Assembly (NCBI GenBank): GCA_010909725.1
Contig: JAACMV010000004.1
Span: forward strand, 248,001 to 312,000
Reading direction: 5' to 3'
Origin: Picochlorum sp. 'celeri'
Lineage: Eukaryota; Chlorophyta; Trebouxiophyceae
Length of the DNA: 64,000 nt
In this document: positions 12,752-21,662 of the stretch, piece after piece
Numbering within the stretch: the stretch's first letter is position 1
Layout: each line of letters opens with the position of its first letter
Position numbers and translations under genes: made by a program
Notes under the pieces: generated by a model
The model's database searches: none
What the model saw: the letters and a program-made list of their open reading frames with translations, nothing else
What the model was told of the DNA's origin: nothing

Positions 12752-13024
12752 AAGGCAAAAGGAATCGATTTGATTGGCACCAATACTACTTTCGGGTATA
12801 ACAATTCAATTCAGTTACGAATGGGTTTCTAAAAAAAATTTTTTTGGGAACTTTTTTAATGTTCTAAATACTTTGGGCAACACTCCTGGGTGGAGAGTCT
12901 AGGAGCTGTGACAGTTTCTTGGCAACAAATCGACTTGTAGTGCCACTACATACAGATGAATATAAAGGTATAGAACAGGAAGGTCGTGCAGAAAAATAAA
13001 GCAAACCTTCGTGATCTTGCTAAG
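12752..13024. other. Intergenic, convergent 3' ends; left 24-bp repeat
   Basis: Holds the 3' flanks of BIO4 and of the EsV-1-7 gene, A/T runs at about 12829-12846, and the left copy of the 24-bp repeat. No gene is seen. Confidence 0.6.
12848..12871 (+). repeat. 24-bp direct repeat, left copy
   Basis: Begins GAACTTTTTTAATG and ends TTCTAAATAC. It is exactly repeated in the same orientation at 19279-19302. The two copies bracket 6.4 kb of accessory sequence. The repeat is itself partly palindromic (GAAC...GTTC). Confidence 0.85.
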
Positions 13025-15383
13025 TCAAAATGGGCACTCTTTTATACGTTCCCATGCTCCAGTTTCTCTGTTGGCCTGGTAATACTGCTCAACAGAATCG
13101 CCATCAAAGCAAATCTTGACCATGAAACCTGGGGCATGTTTGTTCTCAGAGTATATCGTAGAACGATCGAATCTTGCGAAAAATTTCTCCAGATTCATTT
13201 TGACCATGGTCATGCGTTTGTTCATCTCCTCTTCATTACGCTGCACAGAGGCCTTCTTGAAAAAAGCCCCTTCCTGGTGTGTACCCTTCAATACATAATG
13301 ATCTGTATTCATTCGAATCAGCAGGAATGGAATGTCCTTGGCAAGCCAGTCATGAGTGATCACACGAGTGCGTCGAGCCTCTTGCAGCATGCAATAATGC
13401 ATATGCTGCCATTCGTCCACTTCCAAGGCTGCTGCAATCCTATGAGCAGAATTTTCTTTTCTTGCAAAGCAAAAGTCGATTCTATAGGCACGACCCATAG
13501 TATTGTTTTTGAAAGGGTACCACCTGCCAAGGGACTCGCGCCTGATGTTGAATACGTCTGACACATTATTATTGAGCCATGCACTTGCCATGTCTTCCTT
13601 GACTTTGCGGCCTGTATTGTCTCCAGAATACCCACTGGATATATAATGCTGGATACACTGGATAGTTTCTAGAGAAAGACTGGATTCATTCTCATCGAGG
13701 TAATGCTGAGCACACAAATGTCCTTCGAATCTCCTGTACACAGGCCCATCGGCTAGGTTCTGCTGGCATTCTTTCAGGCATCGTTGGCATGCTCTAGTGA
13801 TTTCCACATGCTCGGTTTGATCATAATGTGCCGAACACAGGATTCGCTTGCCATCTCTTGGCAGGCCATACCAGGCAATGGCAGTACAGCCCTCGTGCGT
13901 GCAGGTTGATGTGAGGAGGTACACCATATCTGGCTCTTTGCATGCATTGCATCGTTCCAAGCGATTTGTCGTGGCTCCCTCGCCATCATATCCATACGAA
14001 GCTCGGATTTGATTGCACTTATTGCATACTGGGTCACTTTTTGTGGAGTTCCCAGTAAGCTTGCTATACCGCTGTCGTAGGGATGCTGCAGTCCTTCCTT
14101 TGAATTTCCCACTGGCCGCAAGTGAATCCCAACACTTTCCCACTTCCTCAACAGATTTGAAAAGACGTAGATCTTCCTCCTCAGCGTAGTGAGTCGATTT
14201 GACCGATGATGCGCGGCTGTGCTCCTTAAGGTGCTGTTTGATGCGCGCAAGGACATTGGCAAGGATTTTGCATGGTTTGTCAATCTCTGGAAAGTACTCC
14301 TTACCTACCTTTGCCCAGTCCACATGTCCCAATGTATTGATATGATACTTTTCATTCTGTGATAGTGACAATATGAGAGTTTTCTCTTCGGATGTCCATC
14401 TTCTCTGCTCTGAAGGCGACTCTGTTGACTGTTGTTCTCTGACATATTTGATCTTCTTCTTGATGGATTCCCTATTCCTCCAAGGCATGAGATACTTACT
14501 GCAATATGCTCGCAGACCCCCCCATTTGGTATCTATATACTCTCTTTCTGGACCATCTTTCAGATAGGCTGTCACTGCTGCCCTGATCAAGTTCTCCTCT
14601 TCCTCATCATACTTGCCCTTCTTGGACTTGTATTCTTCACCGTAAACGGCATGCAAGATGTTTCTCTTTTCTTCGACTGCTTCTTCCAGATCCTTCTTAC
14701 CTTGCGCAAACCTTGAAGGAGCATCCATGATGCTATTGCCTTTGGCCTCTCCATGCACCCTTCATTCAGAATATATACATGGTCAATCAATGTAGCATAA
14801 TTAGGCCTCTCCTCTCATGAATCACACATGGATGTGTTATGTTTATAACATTGACGTACCTGTCACCTGAATTCTCCAGAGGGGCGAATGGCACTCCCAT
14901 CTTGACAGAAACCTCTGTGAGACGTCCTTGCACTGGAGTGTTCTTGACCGCGTCTGGACAGATCTTTTGGGGAGATGCATCACAGCAACGCTCATCAGAA
15001 AACAAGCAAGTACTATTATTGTTTAGTAACTTGAGACGCTTTGCTTCACGAGGGCCATATGCAACCTGTGGAGCAGTGTTTTCTTGATTCTCCTCGCATG
15101 TTTCTGTTCTTAGAGAATAATCGGCAAGATCATCCTCTAAACATGGAACATGAGACTCCGACTGGCTTCCTGTAAGGTCAACCACCTCCACTGTTGCACC
15201 AGTGCTATGCTCAAGGGTCTCATCATACAAGGAATCCGTCTCTCGATAGGTCAGAGTGACATCATCATCATCATCATTGTTGTTGATGATGGTCTGCTGT
15301 CGAAGACTATGGGATGCGACAGGCTGAAAGTAGAATGTAATCAGTCTGTTGTTTAAGGATGCCTCTTCTTCTCTTGGACCCAT
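13025..15383 (-). CDS. Giant-virus-like protein: SANT-like region, EsV-1-7 zinc motif, nuclease-like C-terminus
   Basis: I join 15383-14860 to 14759-13025 across a 100-bp intron (GTACGT donor), giving about 752 residues. The N-terminal 175 residues are acidic and disordered, with a PIP-box-like NRLITFYFQ near the start. A tryptophan/charged SANT-like region follows (about 293-355, RRWTSEEKTLIL). A CxxC...CxxC pair lies at 420-448. An exact C-x4-C-x16-C-x2-H motif is at 461, 466, 483, 486 with the AxAWYG core of the EsV-1-7 repeat; a degenerate second copy is at about 502-527. The C-terminus has RIDF (Asp 603) then LEVDEWQH (Glu 621, Asp 623) and LLIRMNTDHY, which resembles a PD-(D/E)XK nuclease of large DNA viruses. 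Domains are recognised by motif only. The start is uncertain: a further upstream exon near 15485-15640 is possible. Confidence 0.7.
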
Positions 15384-16633
15384 TGAGAAAACCTGCAAGT
15401 GACATATACAATGATCAACTAATAACTATCATTAGAACAGAGAAGGGTAATTTCGCATCGCATAAATCAAGTCTTGGCGTACCTTTTTCTATTTTCACTG
15501 TCGTATACAAAGCGATTTGGAAATAGCACGTCACTCGTGTTGTGATTCAAGCAGTCTTTGATGTCCTGCTGTTGTGTATATATAATTATTATTGAAGACT
15601 TTTACCATCTGAAAACTCTTCTTCCATAGTATGATAGCAGTGTACGAGAGACATTTAATCTCATCGCATTCAAAATTGGAAGCATCATTCGATCACTGCC
15701 TGGTCTACCAACCTACCCACCTGCCCACCTACCCACCTACCCACCTGCAGGCAGCCCATCCCGAGACATCAACACCGCCGTCCTGTCCTGATATTTCATG
15801 CCTCCAACTGAAGAGATCCTCAAAATTTTCTTGACAACAATAAGTCTCTTCCATTCCTTTTCAACACCACAGACACATAGCATCCTTTTCATGACGTAAA
15901 CTTGGAGGTAGCTCAGCTCTTCCGACACCCTACCGAACAACCAGGCATGACGAGTCGGATGCACTCAAGCATGTGATATAAGATCTGTTATATAAATAAT
16001 TCACCGTGGTGCCCATTTGGTACCACGATGTGTGGGTCATCTCCACTGTCGGGATAATTTTCCTCGGCAGATGCAATGCATCACCACAACTACACTCTGG
16101 CATCACGAAAAGAAGAAGAAGAAACAATATACAATATCATGTCCATGGGGCTTCCTTTGGTCTCTGTGGCCCTCGTCCTCTGAGGCAATGTGGCCTACAC
16201 GAGCCAGGAAGAGACGGAAACCTTAAGGAGCCCCAATATGCATAAGCATATGCACTGCTCTGCTTCGAGAATTACAGAGAAAGATAAATAAAAGCACAGA
16301 AAGAGCGAAAAATTGAATCAAGTACGAACAGTGCATGAAATAATTCATTGTGTTGATGAATTCATACCTACTAGATGGCCATGTTGATGGCCAGAACCCT
16401 GCTGCTAGATATATATATATATATATACCTCCATATATTATTAGCATACCATCGATCTAAAGATTCTAAAGATTCGAACAGGCTCTCACACGTATGCCAT
16501 CCCTTCATGATACTCGTCACCCCTCACTACTCATCACCATGACTGCACATGTACTCTTTCCACTCACTCACACACTCACTGTACTTCTCATGTATCTATC
16601 TTCTCAGAAATCATGCACATGCGATCATGGAGA
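15384..16633. other. Gene-poor stretch, possible upstream exon and short repeats
   Basis: Minus-strand sequence at about 15568-15484 is open (DIKDCLNHNTSDVLFPNRF) and ends at a GTACG donor; it could be an upstream exon of the EsV-1-7 gene but the reading frame does not join cleanly. A CCCACCTAC-type minisatellite lies at about 15711-15747 and a TA run at 16409-16428. No other gene is supported. Confidence 0.45.
15711..15747. repeat. Short CCCACCTAC/CCCACCTGC minisatellite
   Basis: Four to five tandem units of the type ACCTACCCACCTGCCC on the plus strand, in noncoding sequence. Confidence 0.7.
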
Positions 16634-17923
16634 TTATAGGGAACGATTTTCATCGTCATTGAAGGGATTTGCCTCGGCAAATGGATCATAACTCTTCATG
16701 AAAAAGCCATCCTGGTTGTCGTTGACAAACAAAGGGGTTCCTGGAGTGGAATTCTGCAAGATGTCATCGTCCGAGGGGCCATAGGCTCCTAGAAGAAACT
16801 CTGCGACTGGAGTTTCTTGACACGTTGGCTGCGGCAAGACAGAGTCAGGGAGCTCATCGAAGATGGCATTGTTGTAGCCCTGTACTGATGACAGGTCAAT
16901 CCCAGATCCTTTTCCTTCTGGCTGCACCAGATGCAAAGCATCATGCTGTACGCCGTTATCAGGACGTCTTCGTAGGATACCAATGAATCCTGGAAGAGAC
17001 TCTGCGGCAGGAATTCCTTGACATGTTGGCTGCGGCAAGACAGAGTCAGGGGACGTATCAAAAGCACCCTCATCAGAGGCATTCTGCTCTGATGTGTCGC
17101 CACTGCCATCTCCTCCTGGTACCATTTTTGGTCGCACCAGAGAGCGTGGAGAAACATCATCATTCTGTAGGCCATTATCCTCAAGATCTAGTGGTCTCTT
17201 TGCACTTTTGCTGTTGGATGGGGATGCATCCTCTAATGGATTAGTATCTGTTCCTCGACGCTTATTCGATCTAGAAATCTTTGAAGCTGTAGAGAGCAGG
17301 GTTTTCAGCGCAGCCCTACGTGCTTCGTCTTTAACAGATGTACAAAATATTTTCCTTACACCTTGGTCCAGCTGCTTCCAGCTCTCGTTTGCTTCTAGAT
17401 CCAGATCACTAGCCTTGCACTGGATGTAAGCATCCACCTGGACACGTATGCATAAACGTGCTGGACGTGTCACTTCTTCCGTATATTTAGTCTTTTCCAT
17501 TGATGCTGTATAGATCATCGCAAGTGCTTCTTTGGCTTTCTGTTCATCCGAGACAATCTCATTCAGTAAGAAATTGAGGCACCTGAGCGACACAATAAAA
17601 AAGGAGTGCGTTGTTGTGCCCCTTCCCATGATTTGATCTGGGCAGAAAGTATGTTCAATCTCGCCCAAGTGCTCCTTTACTATTTCTTTAAGCCTTTTAT
17701 TGGTTGTAGCCGGTGTCATTGCACTGGGGGTGACGACTGTGTAATGGAAAAAGGGCAGTTGTCTAATGTTCTTAGGAAGACTAAATTCTTCGATTGTCTC
17801 ATCAAAACCCCCTCGAACCTCAGCCCCCTCGCATATCGTCGATAACTTCCGAATCAGTTCGATTTGGTGACCATCCGTGGATTTTCTTTCGCAGGCGTGT
17901 CGCAAACCTTCGTCGCTGGCCAT
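16634..17923 (-). CDS. Orphan 429-residue protein with internal motif repeat
   Basis: Single-exon ORF from ATG 17923. I do not recognise the family. Residues 1-200 look globular (LPFFHYTVVTPSAMTPATT, HSFFIVSLRCLNFLLNEI). Residues 200-429 are low complexity, Ser/Asp/Pro rich, with a nuclear-localisation-like SRSNKRRGT. A motif PDSVLPQPTCQ followed by P-x-AE occurs twice, about 80 residues apart, which suggests a repeated binding peptide. The gene sits inside the segment bracketed by the 24-bp repeats, next to the EsV-1-7 gene and on the same strand. The long uninterrupted frame with sensible composition supports a real gene; function is unknown. Confidence 0.65.
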   Translation of the reverse strand: MASDEGLRHACERKSTDGHQIELIRKLSTICEGAEVRGGFDETIEEFSLPKNIRQLPFFHYTVVTPSAMTPATTNKRLKEIVKEHLGEIEHTFCPDQIMGRGTTTHSFFIVSLRCLNFLLNEIVSDEQKAKEALAMIYTASMEKTKYTEEVTRPARLCIRVQVDAYIQCKASDLDLEANESWKQLDQGVRKIFCTSVKDEARRAALKTLLSTASKISRSNKRRGTDTNPLEDASPSNSKSAKRPLDLEDNGLQNDDVSPRSLVRPKMVPGGDGSGDTSEQNASDEGAFDTSPDSVLPQPTCQGIPAAESLPGFIGILRRRPDNGVQHDALHLVQPEGKGSGIDLSSVQGYNNAIFDELPDSVLPQPTCQETPVAEFLLGAYGPSDDDILQNSTPGTPLFVNDNQDGFFMKSYDPFAEANPFNDDENRSL

Positions 17924-19278
17924 GGTTCGTTCGGCAAAGAAAGAGAAAAAGAAAGCAAGAAAAACCCGAAAAGCACTCTATGCTATATCACCGTTGCCTC
18001 TGCATATCGACAATAGTAACATGTCTATAAATCGTTGTGAATTGGATAGAACAAGCCGCGACAAAGTGTTTGTGACAGGATTGTTGATTCGAGCTGATCG
18101 AGTACTAGATGTCGCTCGCAGCGGTTGAAACCGTTTGTAGTGATAAAAACGGGTTCCAGCCAAATATAAACACCAAAATTTCGTATCTATGTGATACTAA
18201 TGACATGCGATTGCACGTACAAGAGTTTCGGTTTGAAGTTGACTTTGCGTTCGACTACTCTGCTCTACTCTCAACACTTGAGAAGAAGAAAAGACAGTCG
18301 GTACCTAAACAGAGAATAGTTACTACTGTTGTTGGATATGTAATATGAATTGGACGGCTAAACCATGCTGGAGTGCCTCATGATGGCGGAGTTTTGCTGA
18401 TTGATTCTCGAATAGTCTGTCCTTCAAGGCGGGTAAATTCAAATTCGCGAATTCGATTGACACCCCCTGTCAAAGGCTCTTTTTAAAGGGATCGTGGGAA
18501 GCTTTCCCCGAGATGGCTGTGTGTATCCCATCAAAAGGAACATTTGACCGGAGATACGAAGATACGTTAGGAGATGTGAGACTGTCTTGGTCAAAATCGA
18601 CTTTTAATGCGACTACAGATGAATATAAGCGTACAGAAGAACAAAATAATGCAGAAAGATTTAAAAAAAAGGGTTTGGAGGAGGAAACAAGGCATTATGG
18701 AACATTGCAACAGCGATTCACGGACCTGACAGATGCTGGTGACCCAGTACAAAATGCAGTGTTTCCAAGTATCGAACGACCGGCGAGCGCCATGGCTTCA
18801 TAGATCTATTCTATGCGTCATACACCGAGTCTTTCAGTAAATTAGAGGAAATAACCCTCCAGAGCACCTGCATATCTCATGGTGCACAAGTGCATACTGT
18901 TGGTGTTGAGCCCATCCAGGAGGGTACAGTAGACAAATGAATTGCAAACAGGATACCTCGCAAGATGCTTTTGAAAATGTGCCCAACCAGCCGCAACGAA
19001 AATAACAAGTAGTGGAGGGCCGAAAGTGGCGATTTGTGAGTTGATTAGCTATCGTAAATAGACATTGGGTAAACTGATTTGTAGATTGGGAGAGCTTACT
19101 TGGATTGTAGATCTACAATTGCAAGAGTTAGTCAGTACCTAAACAGAGAGTTGCTGTTTAACTTGTAATACCGTGAGTGGACCAGACCGTCAGGGCGGGA
19201 TTAATCCGAGAACATCTCGAACATCTCTGTCATAAACAATTTTATCAGAGGTTTGTTCCTAATTTAGGACAAAAAAGA
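17924..19278. other. Accessory stretch without a firm gene
   Basis: Small plus-strand ORFs occur (ATG 17922, 18513), the first overlapping the ATG of the minus-strand orphan gene. Two related tracts reading GTACCTAAACAGAGA are found at about 18301 and 19135. Nothing here could be assigned to a family apart from the ORF listed separately. Confidence 0.4.
18513..18803 (+). CDS. Small hypothetical protein, 96 residues
   Basis: ATG at 18513 opens MAVCIPSKGTFDRRYEDTLG and runs 96 residues; charged middle part (YKRTEEQNNAERFKKKGLEEE), no membrane segment, no recognised domain. Kept because composition looks coding and it lies within the repeat-bracketed segment; it could be a chance ORF. Confidence 0.35.
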   Translation: MAVCIPSKGTFDRRYEDTLGDVRLSWSKSTFNATTDEYKRTEEQNNAERFKKKGLEEETRHYGTLQQRFTDLTDAGDPVQNAVFPSIERPASAMAS

Positions 19279-19302
19279 GAACTTTTTTAATGTTCTAAAT
19301 AC
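19279..19302 (+). repeat. 24-bp direct repeat, right copy
   Basis: Exact copy of 12848-12871, in the same orientation, starting four bases downstream (in tRNA sense) of the end of the permuted tRNA's 5' half, so it forms the trailer of that transcript. T-run on the minus strand just beyond (complement of 19271-19276) could serve as the Pol III terminator. Confidence 0.85.
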
Positions 19303-19306
19303 GGAC

Positions 19307-19406
19307 TGCTAAAGAGACATTATTCCACTAAACCACAGCCCCTTTGACCGGACGATATCGTCGATCAAATTGGAGCTGGGAAGAATCGAACTCCCGACCT
19401 TCTCTA
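19307..19406 (-). tRNA. Circularly permuted tRNA-Ala (anticodon AGC)
   Basis: On the minus strand the 3' half (19406-19371, 36 nt) precedes the 5' half (19342-19307, 36 nt), with a 28-nt spacer (19370-19343). The 3' half reads T38, AGAGA, AGGTC, T-arm GGGAG/TTCGATT/CTTCC, then CAGCTCC and discriminator A. The 5' half reads GGGGCTG, TG, a D-arm with TTTAGTGG, then TCTCT and loop TTAGCA. Placed in canonical order, the acceptor forms 7 pairs including G3-U70, the alanine identity pair; the anticodon stem TCTCT/AGAGA pairs fully; the anticodon is AGC. Only the D-stem is weak. Flanks TCCGT and ACGGA can pair outside the anticodon loop, giving a substrate like a splicing-endonuclease site. CCA is not encoded. 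A box and B box are both present, in reversed order. Confidence 0.88.
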
Positions 19407-19499
19407 TGTTATTCCGTTTTTTGATGACAATCAAAGTTTTCTTATTATAATATACAAACTAATCTCTTTTTCTTGTTTACATTAATTTAATTAAGGAGA

Positions 19500-20170
19500 A
19501 TTTGAGGACAAGGATGACCCATTTTTTTTTTTGAGCCGTGTTTTCTACACGCCAAGGCTCTGGACAGCGGATCCGACCGCCCCTTGGTGTGCTGAAGAAG
19601 CAAGAGAGTGAGAAAATCTGGGCCGACACAAAGTTGCTGCTTGCGTGGGCGGCCTTCTCGTGAGGAAACCCGGCTGCCTGTGCGACTGAGGAAGCTTGCA
19701 AGTGGTTCCTTCCTGATGACCCGTGCCTGTCAGGAGACAGAGCAGTGGCCGCCAGCTGGGTGTCCAGATACCATTCCAGGCATGTGAGGATTGCACTCAC
19801 TAAAAACTCACTCCCACACCTCGGGATGGGATCACCCAACCCCTTGGCGTCGACTGGTTGTTCTGGGCCTTCCAGACCAGTCCCCGCTGTCTCCGAGCTG
19901 TTCTGCCGCCTCGGCGACATGGGAGTGAACAGCCCCGAGCCTGGGGGCGGTGGTCCTTTCAGCAAAGAACTGCCTTACACTAAACGGTGCATTGGCTCTG
20001 GGACGGACCGGGGGTGACCTCTGTTTCTTCAAATATATATCTTTATAACGATACATTTCAATGAAACACAGAATACCGCATGGTTCCGACATTGGCACCA
20101 AGAAGAACATTCGGTCCAGGCACCTCTCCAGCCGTACGGCGACGGTGACACAATGAGAGCATTGGACCTT
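19500..20170. other. GC-rich island with a broken open frame
   Basis: This stretch is clearly richer in GC than its flanks. On the plus strand one frame is open from about 19541 to 20017 except for a single TGA at 19661, reading around it LLLAWAAFS and GNPAACATEEACKWF. A minus-strand frame (19965-19477) is also open, partly from GC content. No family is recognised; it may be a relic coding region. Confidence 0.35.
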
Positions 20171-20261
20171 CATGCAACAACAGCGTTTGGGCGATAAAAA
20201 TGGCTCAGCCCTATGTGGGCGAGATGAAAAAAATTTGCATCAAAATATATAATTTGAAATC

Positions 20262-20600
20262 ATGGATTCTGAACGGATTCAATGCCCGCACTGTGGTAAG
20301 TGGCTCAAGAGTCTTGGCACACAACACTACAAAGGTTGTGCTGCCATAACGAATGAGGAACTGCGAGATCGAATAGTCCAAGCCAGCAAACAAGCAACAA
20401 TTATGAGGAAAAGAATGTACAATAGGGATCGGGATGCAAGAAGACTGTATGGGGGAAAAAAGCTCCGTGTGGGTCCACATGAGGACAATGATGATTCTCT
20501 GGTCTGCAAGACCCGCCTGAACAAGCTTGAGAGAGCACTGATTGAGGCTGTACTAGGGTTGGGTAATATGCTGGAAGGTGAAAACGGCATAGCGGCATGA
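20262..20600 (+). CDS. Small zinc-finger-like protein, 112 residues
   Basis: ATG 20262 opens MDSERIQCPHCGKWLKSLG. The pattern C-x2-C-x10-H-x3-C at residues 8-25 looks like a C2HC zinc finger; the rest is basic and helical (RKRMYNRDRDARR), ending in a Leu-rich helix. A strong inverted repeat overlaps its stop codon. It stands alone in the accessory region. A DNA- or RNA-binding role is possible but not shown; the finger pattern is the main support. Confidence 0.45.
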   Translation: MDSERIQCPHCGKWLKSLGTQHYKGCAAITNEELRDRIVQASKQATIMRKRMYNRDRDARRLYGGKKLRVGPHEDNDDSLVCKTRLNKLERALIEAVLGLGNMLEGENGIAA

Positions 20601-20612
20601 TATGCCGTTTTC
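20580..20612. repeat. Perfect 11-bp inverted repeat
   Basis: GAAAACGGCAT at 20580-20590 and its reverse complement at 20602-20612, with an 11-nt loop. It spans the stop codon of the zinc-finger ORF. Related GGCATAGC/GCTATGCC words recur at 21076-21139. Confidence 0.85.
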
Positions 20613-21662
20613 AACATATTGATCGGTCAAAGGACCCCTTTGATGGGCCTGACTGTTATGAAATCGATATGCTGGAGCATATTTGCAGCATATTTGCCTT
20701 GATTCTGCCACAGAGGGCCTCTATTTGTTTTGAAAACGTATTCTAGATGCAATTAGTAATCATATATATCATTCAGACAAGGATCAAGACACAATTCCCG
20801 CAAGAAAAGTGTTTCTAACGACCAACTGAAGGTGGATGGCTGTAGGCAGTTATGCCAAGATGATCAATATAATTCTTCACCTTCGACTGTCCTGGTGCAT
20901 GCTCTTGGATTCAATCAAGATCGTTGCAATGTCACGCTTTCACACAGCGAATCGGATGAGTCGACAATGTGTAGTTCGAATTCTGTTGGGCAGCATAGAG
21001 ATGGCCTTCTTTCACCCTCCTACTAAGCCTATCTTTAGACCGGAGGGTCTTCTGAGATAGCATATCGGGCCAAAAAAAACGGCATAGCATAGCATAGACT
21101 ATGGCATAGCGGCTCGCTATGCCGGGGCCCCGCTATGCTGATGACCCAAGCCTAGGCTGTACCTCGTCTGCCGAGAAAAATCATGGTGGGTCATGGTTTC
21201 ATGAAAGCTTCCTGGGACTCTACGCCTTGCCAAAGAGCACAATCCACAAAATATCACTCGGAGCATGCTCGAATCCAAAATACACGCACTTGGTGATAAT
21301 ACGATGGGATCCTTTGCTTTGTGGTACAATATGTAGAAAAAGTAATCTGTAATTCATTTACTAATATTATTGATCATGAACACCATATATATAACATAGC
21401 AACAAAAAAATGGGGGGTTCCGACAACGACCACATGCATCCATCTCATCTTTGGCCCTGGTCCTATTCAATCAACAATCTTGGGCCATCTTAGCAACGTA
21501 TTTTGTTTAAAAGAAGTTCAGGCCTGTATCAGTCTGCATGCGCTGGGGTTTTTGAGTACCGAGGACTTGAGGGACCACTTGACGAAACATTCAAAGAAGC
21601 CTCCTTTGATATTGCCTCCTTCTAACGGCGATGATTTTCCACTTTTTAAGACTGCTGGGCGC
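20613..21662. other. Intergenic with GGCATAGC palindromes
   Basis: The tract 21076-21139 is built of alternating GGCATAGC and GCTATGCC words around GGGGCCCC and can fold into nested hairpins. From 21321 the ankyrin reading frame is already open. No separate gene is supported. Confidence 0.5.

Noticed and set aside
16465..16485. B-box-like TTCGAATC on the minus strand
   Set aside because: The flanking bases do not form a T-stem and there is no matching 5' half.
19661..19663. In-frame TGA as a selenocysteine codon
   Set aside because: No recognisable protein family or SECIS-like element supports it; a decayed frame is simpler.
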